DNA of 64,000 bases from CAWEBF01 sp963807235. Lineage in GTDB: Bacteria > Acidobacteriota > Vicinamibacteria > Vicinamibacterales > UBA2999. The stretch spans positions 51,972 to 115,971 of the forward strand of contig CAWEBF010000014.1 of NCBI GenBank assembly GCA_963807235.1, in the 5' to 3' direction. Shown here in pieces: positions 29,326-38,004 of this stretch (positions are counted from its first letter, which is position 1; the number at the start of each line of letters is the position of its first letter). The translations under genes and the position numbers were made by a program. The notes under the pieces were generated by a model. It was given only the letters and a program-made list of their open reading frames with translations. It did no database searches and was not told the DNA's origin.

Positions 29326-32300
29326 TCAAAAATCCGCCTGCACGCTGAACTTCACGAACCGCGGCGGGACGATGCCGGTGGGAACGCGCCATCCGTTGAT
29401 GGTCGAGTTGCTGTAGGTCGCGTTCTCGGACAGCACCGCGTTGGTGTTGAACGCGTTGTAGAGTTCGAAATTCACGCCGAGACGCGTCGCGCCGAAGCGA
29501 AATGGCTTGGTGAAGCGCAGGTCGAGCTGGTTGCGGCGATCGCCGAACATCGTGCCCGGGTACACCATGTTGATCGTCGCATTGGGCGCATTGTTCGACA
29601 GGCTGCGGCCGAGCGACGGGACGATTTCGGCATTGGGCACCACGCGGTTGGCGGAAATCTGCGGGCCGGGGCGGCTGATGAACAGGCCGCTGACCGACAC
29701 GTCGATCTTCGGGATGGCGTAGGTCCAGATCAGCTTGCCGTCGGTCAGGAAGTTCTCCGACTGCCGGCAATAGGACCCGGTCAGGAGCGCCGACTCGGGT
29801 ACGTCATCGACGATGTCGCAGCTGTCGGTCAGCGCGGCTGACCGGTGCTGATGCCGCCCTGCACCGTCATCCCCGCCCGGAGTCGCGCGGTCAGCGTCAG
29901 GTCCACGCCGTTCCAGTGATCGATCTGCGTGCCGTAGTTCCGCGCCAGCGTGAAGTAGTTGTTGGGCGGCAGTGCCGCCTTGTCCGGGTTGACGTCCTTC
30001 AAACCGGAGACCGAGCCGCCGCCACCGTCCGGCAGCCGGGGGTCCACTGGAATCGCAATGCCGAAGGTGCCGAAATCCGAGGGACCCAGCGTCAGGTTGT
30101 CGGTCACACCGAAGTTGCCATACCAACGGCGGAAGTAACCCACATCAACCGACATTCTCGGCACGATCTGGTGCTGCACGCTGGTCGAGAACTCCCACTG
30201 GAAGGGGCGAGTGAACCAGCCGTTGAGCACCTCGGGGTCGTAGTTCAGGCTGAGCGTCGTTCCGACCGAAGTTCGTATCCGACACCACGCCGCAGAAGTC
30301 GCCGCCCGACGCGCGCAGGTCCTGGGCCAGCACGTTGGTCAGGTCGCAATCGGGCACGAAGTCGCGGTCGGCGTCGGTCCACGTGCGGGTGACGATGTTG
30401 GCCAGGCGGTTCACCGGGTTGGCCGTGTCGCCATACGTGCCCTGCAGTCCCTGGGCGGTCACGTACTTGTTGAGCGAAACCTTCAACGCCGTACGGCCGT
30501 TGCCGAACACGTCGTAGGACGCGCCCATCCGCGGCACGACGTCCTTCCAGTTGGCCATGTCGGTCTTCGGGAACGAGATGTTCCGGTTGGGCACGTGCGG
30601 ACCCGGGCCGAGCGTCTGCTCGGGGAAATAGCTCTGGAACATGTCGAAGCGAATCCCGCCGCTGAGCGTCAGGCGGTTGAGCGTCCACTTGTCCTGCGCG
30701 TAGATCCCCAGGTCGAACTTCTGCCGCTCGGAGCGATCGAGGGGCGTGGCGCGCTGCGTCAGCTGGTTCGGCACGCCGTTGTTGAACCGGTAGGTCAGCT
30801 TGGCGAAATTGTCGGGCACCGTCGAGTCGCGGCTGACGGTGACGTTGTACACGCCGAACTTGGCCGAGTGGCTGCCGGTGACGTAGGACATCGATGCCGA
30901 AAAGGGCTTCACGACGCCCAGGGTGCGCTGGTACGGCTGAGTCGCGGTCGAGACGCCGCCGCCCCGATAGAGCAGGCCCGGAATCAGGCCGGCCTGCTCG
31001 CTGACGGGAATCAACAGCCGCAAGGGGTCTTCCAGATTGTTTGGCGTGTATGCGTACTCCTCACGCCTGACGCCAGCACGAGCCTCCACCAGGACACGGC
31101 TCGACACGGCGGCCGTATAGGACACGGAGAACAGGTCCTGGATGGGGTAGTTGATCTGGTTGGCGGCTTCCTGCGAGACCGTGGGGTTGGTGACCGCACA
31201 CTGGCACCGCCAGTGCGTGTCGTAGAAGAAGCTCAGCTTGTTGATCTGGCTGGCCTGCCAGGTCAGGCGCATGTTCACGCTCTTTTCCCTGGCGTCGTTG
31301 ACGGCCCGGTTGTCCTCGTCCGGCTCGTAGGTCCACTTGGTGATGTCGAAGGCATTCTTGTTCTGGAACAGGCCGCCGACGTAGTTGTTCTGCCGCGTGA
31401 ACCGGGCCGAGGTGTAGAACCACAGCTTGTCGCGCGAGATCGGGCCACCCAGCCCCGGGTTGAAGTCGTACTGGTAGTTCACGCTGTTGGGCGTGCGCAG
31501 GCCGCGGGCTCGAAGCTCGGCGTGAGTGTTGTCGCCCTGGAACGAGGAGTTCACGGCGGTGGCGAAGAGCGAGCCCGCGTATCGGTTGCCGCCGCTCTTC
31601 GGGATCATGTTGATCTGCAGGCCGCCGGTGATGCTCTCGGCGCTCGCCGACGAGTAGTCCACCGCCACTTCCTGCGTGCTGCCCATGTTGGGCAGCATGT
31701 TGGACGACCACCCCGTGCCCTCGGCGTTGGCGATGGTGATGCCGTCGACGAGCAGCCGCGTGTCCGCGTTGGTGCCGCCGTGGATCGACAGCGACCCGCC
31801 GGTCGTGTTGATGATGTTGGTGCCGCCCACGTCCACGTTGTTCAGGTTGACGCCGGGAATCATGAAGGCCGCCACCTGCGGCGTCCGGCCGGTCGGAATC
31901 GCCTCCAGAAGCTCCTGGTTGATCACCCGCTGCCGGTTCGCGCTCTGGATGTCCACGATCGGCGATTCGCCGGTCACCGTCACGGTCTCCTCGACCGACC
32001 CCACGCGCATCTCGGCGTTGACCGTGGCGGCGAACGAACCGCTGAGCTCGATGCCCTCGCGCTTTACGGTGTTGAAGCCTGGCAGCGTGAAGGTGATGGT
32101 GTAGACGCCGCCGCGCAGCTGCTCGAGGCGGAACTGGCCGGACCCGTCGCTGACGACCGACCTGACCTTCTCGATCAGAGCCGGACTGGAAGCTTCGACA
32201 GTCACCCCGGGCAAGACGGCGCCCGATGCGTCCGTGACCACTCCAGCAATCGACGCCGTGGCCTGCGCATGAGCGGCTAAGGGCAGCAGCAGGAGCTCTG

Positions 32301-32348
32301 CCAATAGCAACGAGGCGAGGAGCGCTGCCGGCGGAACTTAGCGTTCAT
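29326..32348 (-). pseudogene. Oar-like TonB-dependent receptor with carboxypeptidase-regulatory domain, frameshifted
   Basis: Outer-membrane barrel receptor of about 1000 aa. A signal peptide (LLLAELLLLPLAAHAQA) leads to the CarboxypepD_reg domain (SIAGVVTDASGAVLPGVTVE, VYTITFTLPGF), a plug with VLVDGI-type LLVDGITIANAEGTG, and the barrel (LWFYTSARFTRQNNYVGGLF, LYAQDKW-type LGIYAQDKWTLNRLTLSGGI) ending VPPRFVKFSVQADF. The terminal Phe is typical of barrels. Frame changes are needed near 32325, 30260 and 29840. The true ATG (32348) has GAGGAGG 5 bp upstream. The substrate is unknown; these receptors take up large ligands with ExbBD-TonB. Confidence 0.85.
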
Positions 32349-32391
32349 GTCGTCCTCCTCGAGGGACTGCCTCACCCGCGGCAGTGGCAGT

Positions 32392-33492
32392 CTATCGCTT
32401 GACGTACTTCGTCACACCTCGTAGCTGGGCCTCGGCGGTGTAGACGTTGCCGGCCGCGTCGATCGCGATGCCTTCGCCCATGGCGCCGTCGGTCGAGTTC
32501 GGCGTCGCATGGGGCGGAACGAAGATCGTCACCTTGCCGTCCTTGAGGCTGCCGATGCGGATTCCCCGCTGCCAGCCGGGGTGCACGCGTTCAGTGGACT
32601 CGGAGTCGGCGGTGTAGATCACGTCGTTCCGATCGATGGCGAGGCCGCTCGTCCGGCCGAACTCCGGATACTCCGCGATCGGCTTGCCCTCTTTGGTCAG
32701 GACCTGGACACGGTGGTTGTGGCGATCGGCCACGATCAGCCGCCCCTGCGAGTCGAACTCCAGCGCGTGCGGCGTCCGGAATTCACCGGGCCCCGTGCCG
32801 GTCTTGCCGATCGTGCGAAGGAACTTGCCGCTGCGGTCGAACACCGAGATGCGGCCGACCAGATTGGGATCCGCCACGTTGGTGTGGCTCTCGGCCACGT
32901 AGACGTCGCCGTTGCCCGGGTCCGTGACGACGTCGGTTGGCTCGGTCAGCGCCTCAGGCGGGTTGCCCTTCGTGCCCGGCTTGCCAAGCGTGAGCAGGAC
33001 CTTTCCGTCCGGGCTGAACTTCACGACGGCGCTGCCCTTGTTTCCTTCGCCCGGAAACTTCGTCAGGGTTTCGGGGCTGGCGGTGCCCGAGTCGGCCACC
33101 CACACGTTGCCGTCGCGATCCACGTGGATGCCATGCGGCCACACGAACATCCCGCCGCCGAAGCTCCTGACCTCCTTCCCCGACTCGTCGAACAGGTGGA
33201 CCGGGTTCGCCTTGCTGCCCAGGCAGCCGGGCGTGGTGCCCGGTGAGCAGCGGTCTACGGCCCACACCGACTTGCCGTCCCGATCGATGGCGACGCCGTT
33301 GGAGCCGCCCCACGGCCGCGCCTCCGCGCCGAACTGTGCCCAGTCGCGGATGACGCGATACGGGTTGGCCCCGCTGTTGACCGGCGGCACTTTGTCGGTC
33401 ACGGGCGTGCCGCCGCGCTGCTGTGCGTGTACGACAAGCGCCGACAAGGCGATGCCGGCGCCAACGACCGCAGCCGTCAGCTTGAGGGTCAT
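32392..33492 (-). CDS. Secreted NHL-repeat propeller protein
   Basis: 366 aa. Signal peptide (LTAAVVGAGIALSALVVHAQ), then six NHL-type blades, for example NGVAIDRDGKSVWAVDRC, WPHGIHVDRDGNVWVADSG, EPTDVVTDPGNGDVYVAES, TPHALEFDSQGRLIVADRHN and GEGIAIDAAGNVYTAEAQ. It resembles the propeller domain of peptidyl-alpha-hydroxyglycine lyase, but an enzymatic role is not shown. Its start overlaps the VOC gene stop by 4 bp. Confidence 0.85.
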   Translation of the reverse strand: MTLKLTAAVVGAGIALSALVVHAQQRGGTPVTDKVPPVNSGANPYRVIRDWAQFGAEARPWGGSNGVAIDRDGKSVWAVDRCSPGTTPGCLGSKANPVHLFDESGKEVRSFGGGMFVWPHGIHVDRDGNVWVADSGTASPETLTKFPGEGNKGSAVVKFSPDGKVLLTLGKPGTKGNPPEALTEPTDVVTDPGNGDVYVAESHTNVADPNLVGRISVFDRSGKFLRTIGKTGTGPGEFRTPHALEFDSQGRLIVADRHNHRVQVLTKEGKPIAEYPEFGRTSGLAIDRNDVIYTADSESTERVHPGWQRGIRIGSLKDGKVTIFVPPHATPNSTDGAMGEGIAIDAAGNVYTAEAQLRGVTKYVKR

Positions 33493-33971
33493 TTCCAGCT
33501 CGCGATGGCCTTCTGGTGCATCGAGTCCGGCGGCAGCTGCGCCAGCTCGATACGGCCCATGTAGGGATCGGTGATGTTGGCGAGCATCGCCCCGGTATCG
33601 CTCTTGTTCACGTCGGTCACCGTCAGGCCCGCCTGCCGGTAGCGCGCGACCGCCGCGGCGACGTCCTCGACGTGCAGGCCGTAGTGGTTGAAGCCGGCGG
33701 GCCGCTGCGCGTTGGTCGGTTGAAGTTCGAGGAACGTGTTGCGGCTGACATGCAGGTAGACGAGCCGCGGCTGGCCCTTGTCGTCGAGCGCGCGAAACGC
33801 CTCGCGATAGCCCATCTTCTGGGTATAGTGGGTGACCGCCTCAGCGATGTTGGGCACGGCGACTGCCACGTGGTTCATCATCACGACGCCGTTGTTGCCG
33901 CTTTGTCCGATCGCCACGTGCACCGCCAGCCCGGCAAAGAGACCTGCCGCGAACATCATCGTGCTACGCAT
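33489..33971 (-). CDS. Exported VOC-family (glyoxalase-fold) protein
   Basis: About 160 aa. Signal peptide (MRSTMMFAAGLFAGLAVHVA), then one VOC module: MNHVAVAVPNIAEAVTHYTQ, LVYLHVSRNTFLELQP, NHYGLHVEDVAAAVARYRQA, TDPYMGRIEL. Metal-ligand positions of the fold (first-strand His, EL/ELQP Glu) are present. The frame runs without a stop into the gene upstream, but the ATG at 33971 has its own AAGAGGAGA ribosome site and signal peptide, so I treat it as a separate gene. Stop overlaps the NHL gene start. Confidence 0.75.
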   Translation of the reverse strand: MRSTMMFAAGLFAGLAVHVAIGQSGNNGVVMMNHVAVAVPNIAEAVTHYTQKMGYREAFRALDDKGQPRLVYLHVSRNTFLELQPTNAQRPAGFNHYGLHVEDVAAAVARYRQAGLTVTDVNKSDTGAMLANITDPYMGRIELAQLPPDSMHQKAIASWK

Positions 33972-34925
33972 ATGCTCTCCTCTTACTCCAAGTGTCTTGG
34001 CGACGCGGAAACCGAGATAGTTGCGTCCGCGGCGGGTGGACGGATACGGCGCGCCGCGTCTCGCCGAGCGCTGCATGGAAGGATTGCTGAGGAACGTGCC
34101 GTTGCGGAACACGCGGTTGGCGCAGTTGCCCTCCCTGTTCGCCGAGCCGTCCGCCGGTGCGTGCGCGCGGTCCACCTCGAAGCAATCCTCCACCCACTCG
34201 AAGACATTGCCAGACATGTCATAGAGGCCGAAGGCATTGGGCGGGAACGACGCGACCGGGGCCGTCTCGTCCGCCCACTGGTCGCGGCCTTCCACCTTGC
34301 CGCCGAGGCCCGGACCGACGATGCCGAAATTGCCGTAGTTGTGATCGAGCTTGGCGCCCCACCGGTAGGCCGTGGTCGTGCCCGCGCGCGCGGCATACTC
34401 CCACTCCGCGTCGGACGGCAGGCGGTAGGCGTCGTCCTCGCCGGTCTTCCAGTTCAACCAGCCGACGAAGTTCTGCGCATCGAACCAGCTGACGCCAACC
34501 ACCGGGCGCGTCCCACGGCCGTAGTCCTTGTAGTTGGGATTTGGCTGGCCGTCCGCTTCCAGCGTTCGAAGCGCGTGTTCGACCGCCGGGCCGTCGCACC
34601 AGCGGTCGCGAACGCACGCCTCCCACTGGTCCCAAGTGACCGAGGTCTTGCCCATGGCAAAGGCGCGCGCAATCGTGACCTTGTGATGGCGCTCGCTCGG
34701 GCGGCGCTCCGGCTCGTCGGCCGGGGATCCCATCATGAACGTCCCCGCCGGCACGACGACCAGCTCGGGGCAGTTGCGGCACTCCTTCAGCACGTGTCCG
34801 GGCTTGAGCGACGCCGCGGCGCGTTCTCGCGGAGGCGACGCGCCGTTTCGTTTCTGCGCCGATACCGGCATGGACACCGCAACCATCACTACCGCGAGCA
34901 ACGCTCCGACGTGAAGCCTGGCCAT
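33972..34925 (-). CDS. SUMF1/FGE-fold secreted protein lacking the catalytic cysteines
   Basis: About 315 aa. The ATG at 34925 has GGAGGGGAGG upstream and is followed by a signal peptide (LLAVVMVAVSMPVSAQ). Blocks of the formylglycine-generating-enzyme fold: LVVVPAGTFMMGSPADEPER, GVSWFDAQNFVGWLNWKTG, RLPSDAEWEYAARAGTTTAY, GLYDMSGNVFEWVEDCF and RRGRNYLGFRVAKTL. The usual RGGSW is RNGTF and the active-site Cys region reads SMQRSARRGA, so FGE activity is unlikely. There is no stop before the VOC start: either a true fusion or a lost stop. Confidence 0.75.
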
Positions 34926-35004
34926 CACACCTCCCCTCCTTCTACCTACTACGTGACGGGAGCATACGCCCTGGCGCGGCGGTCTGTCAGCCCGTTCGGG
35001 CACA

Positions 35005-35481
35005 ATGGCGCGGGAATCGATGATTAGCTTCGAAACGACGGAAGGGCGGTTCAACTACCGGGTGGCCGGTGTGGCCCTTGCGGCCGGCCGCGTGCTGTTA
35101 CACCAGCGCGAGGGTGACGACTTCTGGACGCTGCCTGGCGGGCGGCCCGAGCTCATGGAATCGGCCGGTAATGCGCTGCGCCGCGAGATGCGCGAAGAGT
35201 TGAACGCACAGGTGAACGTGGGCCGGCTCCTGTGGCTGGTCGAGAACTTCTTCTCGTTCGAGGGAAGGCAGTACCACGAGCTGCTGCTGTGCTTCGAGAT
35301 GACGTGCGGCGACCTGGCCAGCGGCCTCGACGACTTCGAAGGCTTCGAAGGTGACCGGCCGATGCTTTTCCGGTGGTATCCCCTGGACGCGCTCGAAGCG
35401 CTGCCTGTACGACCGGTATTTCTCGCTCCGGCGCTTCGAACGCTGCCGGCGACGCCGGTGCACGTCGTTCACGAGGACTGA
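35005..35481 (+). CDS. NUDIX hydrolase
   Basis: 158 aa. The Nudix box reads GGRPELMESAGNALRREMRE then ELNAQV, matching GX5EX7REUXEEXGU closely. FWTLPGG precedes it. It hydrolyses nucleoside diphosphates linked to a moiety; the substrate is not predictable. Start ATG 35005; a second ATG six codons in is possible. Divergent from the SUMF1-fold operon. Confidence 0.85.
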   Translation: MARESMISFETTEGRFNYRVAGVALAAGRVLLHQREGDDFWTLPGGRPELMESAGNALRREMREELNAQVNVGRLLWLVENFFSFEGRQYHELLLCFEMTCGDLASGLDDFEGFEGDRPMLFRWYPLDALEALPVRPVFLAPALRTLPATPVHVVHED

Positions 35482-35510
35482 GCGCACGGCCGTGACGGGA
35501 ATCGCCGCCT

Positions 35511-35834
35511 TCAGTTACCGGCCGGCACAGCGCCAAGCTCGATAAGCTTTGCCACCATCGTCTTGTCCTTCTGCTCTGCCGCCGTGACGACCACTCGAGT
35601 CCCGACCTTGATCGCCTCGACCTTGATCGCCGGCTTGGCCTTGACTCTGGTGTCCTTCGTGACCTTCACGGTCACATCCTTGCCGTCGGTGTCCTTGACC
35701 ATGATGTGATCGGCCGCCGCCATCGTGACAGTGCCCATCACCTTGTGATCGTGGCCCTGGTGAGCCCACAGGCGCACGCCAGAAGCGAGCGCCAGCACGA
35801 AAATGAGCAGGGTCGCGCCACGGATCTTCCTCAT
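35511..35834 (-). CDS. Small exported His-rich OB-like protein, probable metal binder
   Basis: 107 aa. The signal peptide (IRGATLLIFVLALASGVRLW) ends in A, and the predicted mature protein begins HQGHDHKV. A short beta-rich domain follows (GTVTMAAADHIMVKDTDGKD, VKVTKDTRVK, VGTRVVVTA), like CusF/DUF5666 small periplasmic proteins. The His-rich N-terminus suggests Cu or Ni binding. It lies 46 bp after the cytochrome in the metal locus, same strand. Confidence 0.65.
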   Translation of the reverse strand: MRKIRGATLLIFVLALASGVRLWAHQGHDHKVMGTVTMAAADHIMVKDTDGKDVTVKVTKDTRVKAKPAIKVEAIKVGTRVVVTAAEQKDKTMVAKLIELGAVPAGN

Positions 35835-35880
35835 GCAGCCTCCACAGCTACGAGTCTATGCCAGAGCCGAGGTTGTCGGG

Positions 35881-36486
35881 TCAGTGGTGCGCACCCTGTT
35901 CGGCCCCCGCCGGATTGGAGTCGCCCTGCAGGAAACGGCGTACCTCCTCATCCTGCCTCAGTTGCGCCGGCGTCTTCGGATTCAGCCCCTCCATGCGTTC
36001 GATCTCTTCCGGAGTCAGCATCGGCAGGCGCCGGACAAAATGCACGAGCCCCCAGCTTTCGCGCTCTCCTTCGGCTGTTCCCGTTCCCCAGCCCGGCATG
36101 CCGGTCAGCCGGATGCCGTGCTCGATGATCGAGAACAGCTCTCCGTCGGTCAGCGCTTGCGTCTCTTGCGCCCGCATGTCGGGCGCCCTGGGGTAGAGCC
36201 CGCGACCGATTTCGGTATCGCCGCTGCCGTCGTTGGCGTGGCAGGTCGCGCAGTGGTCGGCCCAATGCTCCAGTGCCTGGGCGAGGACAGCTCGAGTCGC
36301 CGGCACAGGATTGGTGCGCGCCCGCACGGCTTGAGGCGTAGCCCAGCGGCGCATGGCGCCAGCGAGCAGCGCTTCGACGGCGCTCGGTTCGTCGTGGGCA
36401 CTCAGCCCCCGACTCACGACTGAGTAGATGACGGCCCCGGCAGCCGCGGAGAGGATCCCGATCAGGACAACCAGCGCGCGGAGCAT
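35881..36486 (-). CDS. Membrane-anchored cytochrome c
   Basis: 201 aa. N-terminal anchor (LRALVVLIGILSAAAGAVIY), then a cytochrome c domain with heme site CATCHANDG at about residue 78 and the distal Met in RLTGMPGWG. A charged C-terminus contains a His pair. It lies 31 bp after the cupin gene and 46 bp before the His-rich protein, consistent with a metal-stress or redox operon. Confidence 0.8.
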   Translation of the reverse strand: MLRALVVLIGILSAAAGAVIYSVVSRGLSAHDEPSAVEALLAGAMRRWATPQAVRARTNPVPATRAVLAQALEHWADHCATCHANDGSGDTEIGRGLYPRAPDMRAQETQALTDGELFSIIEHGIRLTGMPGWGTGTAEGERESWGLVHFVRRLPMLTPEEIERMEGLNPKTPAQLRQDEEVRRFLQGDSNPAGAEQGAHH

Positions 36487-36517
36487 TCCCCCTCGCCTCC
36501 AGCCGGCACACGCTCAG

Positions 36518-36938
36518 TTACACCGGACTTCTGCCGGGCCAGGCAATCGTAAGGAGCAATGCGCTTTGTTCGAGTGCGTGGACCTCGTGAGGGACGCCCT
36601 TGTCGAGTGCCAGCAAGCCGCCTGAACGGAGGTTGAACGTCCGCCCCAAGGCCCTCAGCTGGATGTGACCCGACAGTCACGTGAAGCGAGATACGACCCT
36701 CGGCTTTGTGCTCTCGCATGCGAGCCTCCGCGGCGAGAGCGATCAGCACCACCCTGAGGTCATCGTATTTGATGAGCGTTCTCGCGTTCTGACCGGTAGT
36801 CCAGGTGGTCTCGGCGCGCAAGCGATCGACTTCGGCCGGCAGGTCGAACTCCATGAACGGATCCGCCATCGGCGGTGCGTGCGGTCGTCGATGGGCTTCG
36901 TGCTGAGGAGTGTCGGACATCAGCGTCTCCAATGCCAT
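36518..36938 (-). pseudogene. Small cupin-domain protein, one frameshift
   Basis: The ATG at 36938 has GGGAGG upstream. The first part reads FDLPAEVDRLRAETTWTTGQ then RTLIKYDDLRVVLIALAAEA and EGRISLHV. After a frame change near 36675 it continues IQLRALGRTFNLRSGGLLAL, DKGVPHEVHALEQSALLLTI and AWPG. This is a complete single cupin barrel of about 140 aa with the PHEV His. Small cupins of this type often sit with redox or metal-stress genes. Downstream of the metallothionein, same strand. Confidence 0.65.
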
Positions 36939-37061
36939 CACTCTACCTCCCCCTGCGTGCCGGCCGCAGGCGGAATAGACGCCTGGTCCTTGTGCATGGT
37001 CGCCGTGCCGGACCGCCGAGCGCCACGAAGCGCCTGATGACGGCCGGCACGGCACGGGACC

Positions 37062-37214
37062 TTACGAGGCCGGGCAGGTGCAATCGGCGCCGCAGCTGCA
37101 GGTGTCACCACAGCGGCAACCGGCGCGGCGGGCAGCCTTGCCGTCCTGGCATCCGCACGCGCAAGTCGCGCCGGCACAGGAGCCGCAGTTGCAGAGGGTC
37201 GTGTTCTTTGTCAT
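37062..37214 (-). CDS. Metallothionein, 50 aa with 12 cysteines
   Basis: The ATG at 37214 has a strong AAGGAGG site 7 bp upstream. The peptide MTKNTTLCNCGSCAGATCAC is followed by GCQDGKAARR, AGCRCGDTCS and CGADCTCPAS. Cysteines are at 8, 10, 13, 18, 20, 22 and 33, 35, 39, 41, 45, 47: two six-Cys clusters joined by a basic linker (QDGKAARRAG), with no aromatic residue and no His. CxC and CxxC spacing fits soft-metal (Cu+, Zn, Cd) thiolate clusters. It is divergent from the CorE-like sigma gene and 0.8 kb from the P1B ATPase. It does not match the classical SmtA pattern, which has His residues. Confidence 0.8.
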   Translation of the reverse strand: MTKNTTLCNCGSCAGATCACGCQDGKAARRAGCRCGDTCSCGADCTCPAS

Positions 37215-37231
37215 TTGAAGCCTCCTTGAAC

Positions 37232-37250
37232 GGCTGACCTCATGTCAGCC
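37232..37250. promoter_or_regulatory. Inverted repeat upstream of the metallothionein gene
   Basis: GGCTGAC, five bases, GTCAGCC: a perfect 7-bp dyad, ending 18 bp before the start codon and just upstream of the ribosome site. It may be an operator or a 5' leader hairpin controlling the metallothionein. Confidence 0.4.
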
Positions 37251-37325
37251 TTCAATTCGATGACGCAGCACATCCCCCGGCATTACAGGGCGGCGTATCG
37301 TCAGTACCGCCGCTTGGCCGCTCTT

Positions 37326-37331
37326 TATACT
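37326..37331 (+). promoter_or_regulatory. -10 element giving a probable leaderless sigma-factor transcript
   Basis: TATACT ends 7 bp before the ATG at 37339, placing the expected transcription start on or next to that A. No Shine-Dalgarno sequence precedes either ATG 37339 or GTG 37333. No good -35 is seen. This argues for ATG 37339 as the start. Confidence 0.4.
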
Positions 37332-37338
37332 GGTGGCG

Positions 37339-37908
37339 ATGCCGCACGCTGAGCCGATCCAAGACGAAACGCCAGCCGCGCTCGCTCTGCTGCTGGAAAA
37401 CCATCGCGCCTTCCTGCGATATCTCGAGCGGCGCGTGGGCGACCGTGAGCTGGCCGAGGATATCCTTCAAGATGCCTTCACCAAGGTGATGCACCGGCCT
37501 GACAAGGCCCCCGCAGATGAGGGGGTGGTCCCGTGGTTCTATCGCCTCCTGCGAAACGCCGCCATCGACCAGTTTCGCCGCCGCGGCGCCGCCAGTCGGG
37601 CGCTTGAGGGATTCGCCAAGGAGCTCGAAACCTACACCGCACCGGAGCCGGAGTTGGAGGCCGAAATCTGCGCCTGCGTCATCCGCCTGGCGGCTACCCT
37701 GAAACCGGAGTACGCCGAAGCGCTGCAAGCGATCGACGTGCAGGGCACGCAGGTCAAGGCGTTCGCTGAGCAGCAAGGCTTGTCCGCAAGCAACGCCGGC
37801 GTGCGGGTGTTTCGCGCTCGCGAGGCATTGAAGAAACGAGTCACCGAGTCGTGCGGCACCTGCGCCGAGCACGGATGCCGCAATTGCACCTGCCAGGCCG
37901 ACCGCTGA
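37339..37908 (+). CDS. CorE-like ECF sigma factor with metal-sensing Cys-rich tail
   Basis: 189 aa. Sigma-2 (NHRAFLRYLERRVGDRELAE then DILQDAFTKVM, WFYRLLRNAAIDQFRRR) and sigma-4 (LKPEYAEALQAIDVQGTQVK, NAGVRVFRAREALKKRV) regions. Two cysteine features: CAC at 111-113 in the inter-domain linker, and a C-terminal SCGTCAEHGCRNCTCQADR with Cys at 172, 175, 180, 183, 185 and His 178. This is the layout of the CorE/ECF44 group, in which the Cys-rich domain binds copper (or Cd/Zn) directly and no anti-sigma factor is needed; none is present here. Flanked by metallothionein and the P1B ATPase, its likely targets. Confidence 0.85.
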   Translation: MPHAEPIQDETPAALALLLENHRAFLRYLERRVGDRELAEDILQDAFTKVMHRPDKAPADEGVVPWFYRLLRNAAIDQFRRRGAASRALEGFAKELETYTAPEPELEAEICACVIRLAATLKPEYAEALQAIDVQGTQVKAFAEQQGLSASNAGVRVFRAREALKKRVTESCGTCAEHGCRNCTCQADR

Positions 37909-38004
37909 CGCGCGAGAACACCCTGGCTGATTGCCGGCGCCGCCAACGATCACGATCTATCAACGGTCGAAGCAACGCTCGCTTGAGATAGGCGTGCGAG
38001 GCGG

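Noticed and set aside
30595..32280. Plus-strand frame of 561 codons opposite the TonB receptor
   Set aside because: Antisense shadow; no motif, and the receptor on the other strand is unmistakable.
36938..37177. Alternative 79-codon frame between metallothionein and cupin
   Set aside because: It overlaps the metallothionein antiparallel in composition only, has no motif or ribosome site, and ends at the cupin start by chance.
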